DNA of 64,000 nt from JBDWFY01 sp965275915 (GTDB taxonomy: Bacteria; Pseudomonadota; Alphaproteobacteria; Rhizobiales; Stappiaceae), in contig CBDHYI010000008.1 of the NCBI GenBank assembly GCA_965275915.1, positions 744,001-808,000 of the forward strand, in the 5' to 3' direction. Every line of letters begins with the position of its first letter. Positions within the stretch are counted from its first letter, which is position 1. A model generated the notes under the pieces. It saw nothing but the letters and a program-made list of their open reading frames with translations, did no database searches and was not told where the DNA came from. The position numbers and the translations under genes are program-made. This document shows positions 61,135 through 64,000 of this stretch, one piece after another.

Positions 61135-61547
61135 TTCACCTCCCCGGCACCAATCAACATTGCGAGAGCGCTCCCGCTTGCGATTTCGTCAAAGATGGGC
61201 GCCTTAAATTCTCAGGCGTTTTCACTGGCTTATGAGCAATTCTTCGCCAAATCAAAAGACGCATTACGTTGAGTCACATCCCTGTTTATAGAGTTCAAGC
61301 ATTAGATTCCGATCACTTTTTTCACAGGATCACATCACCGTCATTATTAGTGATAGAGTGTGTGTAAAAAATGGGAAAATTTCCCAATAAATTTCGAAAT
61401 GTCGATTTCCGGACGTCGGAAAAGAGATTCTGATCCATGGGAAAGGCCGGTTCCCAAGCCTGTTTGAGGTCGAAAACCTAAGGGGAAAGGTCCGGAAAAT
61501 AATCGGTAAATAATTGAAATATTTGACATTTTATCGGGAGAAAAATC
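61135..61547. other. Divergent intergenic stretch with palindrome
   Basis: No gene seen in about 410 nt. An inverted repeat TTTCCG-N5-CGGAAA at 61406-61422 is a candidate operator for the adenylation-domain operon, whose ribosome site is GGGAG before the ATG at 61548. Confidence 0.4.
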
Positions 61548-63278
61548 ATGTACACATCCATCCGCACGCACGGGATATCCGCTGCAAACGGCGTTGCCAA
61601 GTCGACTCGCGACCAAAACAGAGAGTCAACCGCTCCCGACAACGTGGTTGATTTCCCCCTGCCGTTTTCCGGCGACCAGGCGCTTTGGCAGACAGATCGT
61701 TTTTGCGGTGATGCGCTATCGGGACTTTCGGCGCGGGACAGGGCACTCTTCGAAGCGTTCGGTCAGGGGCCGCGTATGCGGCCGCGGTTTGACATCATTC
61801 ATCGTGCGTTTGAGAAATTCGCCGCAACGCAGCCGGAGGCCATAGCTGTCGACCACCTGGGAGACACCCTGACTTATCGCGCGCTGGAAGAGCGGTCCAA
61901 TCAGCTGGCACGGCGTCTTGCGAAGTGCGGAGTGCGCAGGGGCGATGCGGTCGCGCTCTATCTCCAGCGCTCGATCCCGATGATTGTCGGTATTCTGGGT
62001 GTATTGAAACTGGGTGCGGCTTATGTGCCGCAGCATGTGGGCGTGGCACCGGAAAACACGCTGAAGCACATTGCCGGGGTGACCGGTGCAAAGGTGATTC
62101 TGACCGTTTCCGATTTGCGGCACATGGTGCCCGTTGCCATGGGGCAGGTCTGTCTGTCGATCGATGAGATGATGCAACAGCCGCTTGGCCGGGATGGGGC
62201 AGCCTTTATTCCCGAAGACCCGGCGCGTCCAGATGACCGTTGCTTTGTTCTGTTTACATCAGGAACCACAGGTGTGCCCAATGGGGTGCAGGTCACGCAT
62301 CGCAATGTCTGCAATATCCTTCAGACGGCACCGGGTGATCTGGGCATCCGACCGGGCATGAAAGTCGCGCAGTTGCTGTCGATTGCCTTCGACATGGCCG
62401 CGTGGGAAATCCTAGGGTGCCTCTCAAACGGCGGCACGCTTATTGTTCGTGGCAAGAACTTTCAGACGGCAGCCGAACAGGCCGATGTCGTCATTGCCAC
62501 ACCGTCCATCCTGTGCTCGCTCGATGCGTCACGGTGCCGGAACGTGAAGGTTGCCGCTGTTGCCGGCGAGCCGTGTCCTCGTCCACTTGCGGATACCTGG
62601 TCGCAGTTCTGCACATTCTATAATTCCTGCGGACCGACAGAGACCACCATTATCAATACGGCCGAACCGCACTACCCGTCAAAACCGGTTCTCAGCATCG
62701 GGCGTCCGACTCCAAACAACACGGTTTACATCCTGAATGAACATATGCAGCCCTGTCGGATCGGAGAGATCGGGGAAATGTGGGCAGGCGGCGACTGCGT
62801 AACGGCCGGATATCTCGCCAACGACATACTCACAGCCGAACGATATCGGCCCGATCCGTTTCTTGGCGGCGGGCGGATGATGTTCAGGACCCGGGATCTC
62901 GGTCGCTGGACCGCCGAGGGTGAGTTGCAGCATTTCGGGCGGGTTGACGACCAGGTGAAAATCCGTGGTTTCCGGGTTGAGCTCGATGGCGTTTCCTCAG
63001 TGCTTGAATCGGTAAAGGGGTGCACGCAGGCGGTCACCCTGAAATATGACGACCGCACGCTGGTGTCCTTTGTTAGTCCGTTGACGTTCGATCATGCCGC
63101 GGCCGAAGAGGCGATGAACAAGAGACTGCATTACTATTGCATTCCCAAATTCATCTTTGTCCTTGACGACATTCCGCGCACGCCGCGCGGCAAGCTCGAC
63201 AAGCGCCTGCTGCTTGAAATGGCGAAAGAGCACGCGATCGGCCGGCAGGAAGCGGTGTGTGAAGGGGAGGAGGCCTGA
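61548..63278 (+). CDS. Stand-alone NRPS-like adenylation (AMP-binding) protein
   Basis: 576 aa. After about 80 unfamiliar residues come the adenylation motifs: LTYRALEERSNQLARRLAKCGV, the P-loop VLFTSGTTGVPNGV (with Asn replacing the usual Lys), the A5 motif NSCGPTETTI, FRTRDLGRW, GRVDDQVKIRGFRVELDGV and TPRGKLDKRLL with the catalytic Lys. No carrier-protein domain follows, so it may adenylate a free amino acid or acid and hand it to another protein. It ends directly before a membrane protein gene (stop and start adjacent). Confidence 0.88.
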   Translation: MYTSIRTHGISAANGVAKSTRDQNRESTAPDNVVDFPLPFSGDQALWQTDRFCGDALSGLSARDRALFEAFGQGPRMRPRFDIIHRAFEKFAATQPEAIAVDHLGDTLTYRALEERSNQLARRLAKCGVRRGDAVALYLQRSIPMIVGILGVLKLGAAYVPQHVGVAPENTLKHIAGVTGAKVILTVSDLRHMVPVAMGQVCLSIDEMMQQPLGRDGAAFIPEDPARPDDRCFVLFTSGTTGVPNGVQVTHRNVCNILQTAPGDLGIRPGMKVAQLLSIAFDMAAWEILGCLSNGGTLIVRGKNFQTAAEQADVVIATPSILCSLDASRCRNVKVAAVAGEPCPRPLADTWSQFCTFYNSCGPTETTIINTAEPHYPSKPVLSIGRPTPNNTVYILNEHMQPCRIGEIGEMWAGGDCVTAGYLANDILTAERYRPDPFLGGGRMMFRTRDLGRWTAEGELQHFGRVDDQVKIRGFRVELDGVSSVLESVKGCTQAVTLKYDDRTLVSFVSPLTFDHAAAEEAMNKRLHYYCIPKFIFVLDDIPRTPRGKLDKRLLLEMAKEHAIGRQEAVCEGEEA

Positions 63279-64000
63279 ATGTCCATGTCTTCAGCTGAAC
63301 GAACCACTCTTGCCCCTTCCTATGGCGGCTGGCGGCGGGTGACGCGGCATCCGTCCTTTATGGAATACCAGCGGCTCATTCTGCTCGTCTTCATTGTCAA
63401 CGCCGTCATTCTTGTCTGGGGCATCGACAGCCGGACCTGGTGGAATACGGATGGTTTTGCGCTCGACCGGATCGGCGACATGGCGCTGTTCAACTTTGCC
63501 CTTGGTATCCTGATCCGTCAGCAGCGGGTGATCAACTTTCTGTTCTGGCTTGCGACCCGCATTCCGACGTCATGGCCGCTTTGGATCCGCTGGGGTGCCG
63601 GGAAGGTGTTTCATTTTGGCGGCCTTCATATTGGCGGCAATGTTACCGGATCGCTCTGGTTTACGCTCCTGCTGGCCGGAATGGGATATAACTATGCTCT
63701 TGAGGCCGGACAGGTTTCGGCTCTGACCCTTGGTCTGACGGCGGTGATGCTGGCTTTACTTGCAGTGATGATCGTAACGGCTTTAAGCACCATCCGGGCC
63801 CGGCTTCACAATCTTTTTGAGCGGACCCACCGCTTTGTCGGCTGGACGGTTCTGGCGCTGTTTTGGGCGCAGACAGTATCGATTGTGAGCGACACTGGCG
63901 GCACATTGACCGGATCTCCGGCATTTTGGATCTTGTGTGTGATCACGCTTTCGATCCTCTCGCCCTGGCTGACCCTCAAGAAAGTGCCGATTGAGGCCGT
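63279..64000 (+). CDS. Multi-helix membrane protein, partial, ferric-reductase-like
   Basis: Open to the right edge (first 240 residues seen). About six helices, with conserved-looking histidine pairs H112/H117 (KVFHFGGLHIGG) and H177/H184 (RLHNLFERTHRF), which could ligate haem as in ferric reductase-type proteins. The sequence recalls the fungal TmpA membrane flavoprotein family, where similar membrane domains occur with adenylation domains. The ATG at 63279 directly abuts the adenylation gene's TGA. Any FAD/NAD domain would lie beyond the window. Confidence 0.7.
   Translation, partial: MSMSSAERTTLAPSYGGWRRVTRHPSFMEYQRLILLVFIVNAVILVWGIDSRTWWNTDGFALDRIGDMALFNFALGILIRQQRVINFLFWLATRIPTSWPLWIRWGAGKVFHFGGLHIGGNVTGSLWFTLLLAGMGYNYALEAGQVSALTLGLTAVMLALLAVMIVTALSTIRARLHNLFERTHRFVGWTVLALFWAQTVSIVSDTGGTLTGSPAFWILCVITLSILSPWLTLKKVPIEA

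Noticed and set aside
1..64000. tRNA, rRNA or CRISPR arrays
   Set aside because: I found no T-loop style sequences in a cloverleaf context, no rRNA-like stretch and no regularly spaced repeats apart from the SSSN coding repeat.

Overview
The window looks like a chromosomal segment of an alphaproteobacterium, probably a Hyphomicrobiales-like, perhaps marine, organism. The evidence is a moderately high GC content, an E. coli-type D-lactate dehydrogenase beside a fused DctQM TRAP transporter, an IalB-family protein, a DUF2277 protein, YdcH, an ECF sigma factor with a ZAS anti-sigma factor, and no rRNA or tRNA that I could see. The taxon is inferred from protein style only.

Layout. 0.5-8.3 kb: a small regulator-like gene with a 24-bp perfect palindrome over its start, a frameshifted SRPBCC gene, then a minus-strand run (antiporter, Rieske-glutamate-synthase-like fusion, Rieske-ThDP-enzyme fusion, an uncharacterised protein, a TrkA_C membrane protein). 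8.4-11.6 kb: sigma/anti-sigma pair, PPOX-fold flavoprotein, ABM and NIPSNAP monooxygenase-like pair with a divergent ArsR regulator. 11.7-18.4 kb: Ogt, then a TRAP transporter plus D-lactate dehydrogenase operon with a divergent GntR/FCD regulator and three candidate operators. 18.6-30.5 kb: pirin, SnoaL-like protein, prolyl aminopeptidase, acetyltransferase, unknown membrane and secreted proteins, a truncated-haemoglobin/PAS-adenylate-cyclase operon, methyltransferase, winged-helix/TPR regulator, MltF-like transglycosylase and a DUF1801 protein. 30.7-36.1 kb: chemoreceptor, Cys-rich repeat protein, acetyltransferase and a complete IS701-family element with CTAG target duplication.

36.3-48.9 kb: ilvD, PAAR-like secreted protein, two ArsR-SRPBCC modules with palindromic operators, rhodanese, SpoIIAA-like protein, a lower-GC pair of toxin-immunity-like genes (one lacking a normal start codon), enoyl-CoA hydratase/TetR, epoxide hydrolase/WYL regulator and IalB. 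49-54 kb: orphan NMT1-like binding protein, a secreted Ser-Asn repeat protein, DUF6065, a quinone-detoxification-like dioxygenase/pirin pair, and small YdcH-type genes. 54.3-59.3 kb: GMC oxidoreductase, anion permease and glycerate kinase, probably one pathway for a small alcohol or glycerate. 59.3-64 kb: DUF6502/DUF5666 pair, then a stand-alone adenylation-domain protein coupled to a membrane protein with two histidine pairs that runs off the end.

The best candidates for something undescribed are: the multi-hairpin leader repeat placed just before two unrelated start codons (2344-2450 and 30005-30110); the double Rieske-fusion operon; the globin-adenylate cyclase pair; and the adenylation-domain/membrane-oxidoreductase-like pair at the right edge.
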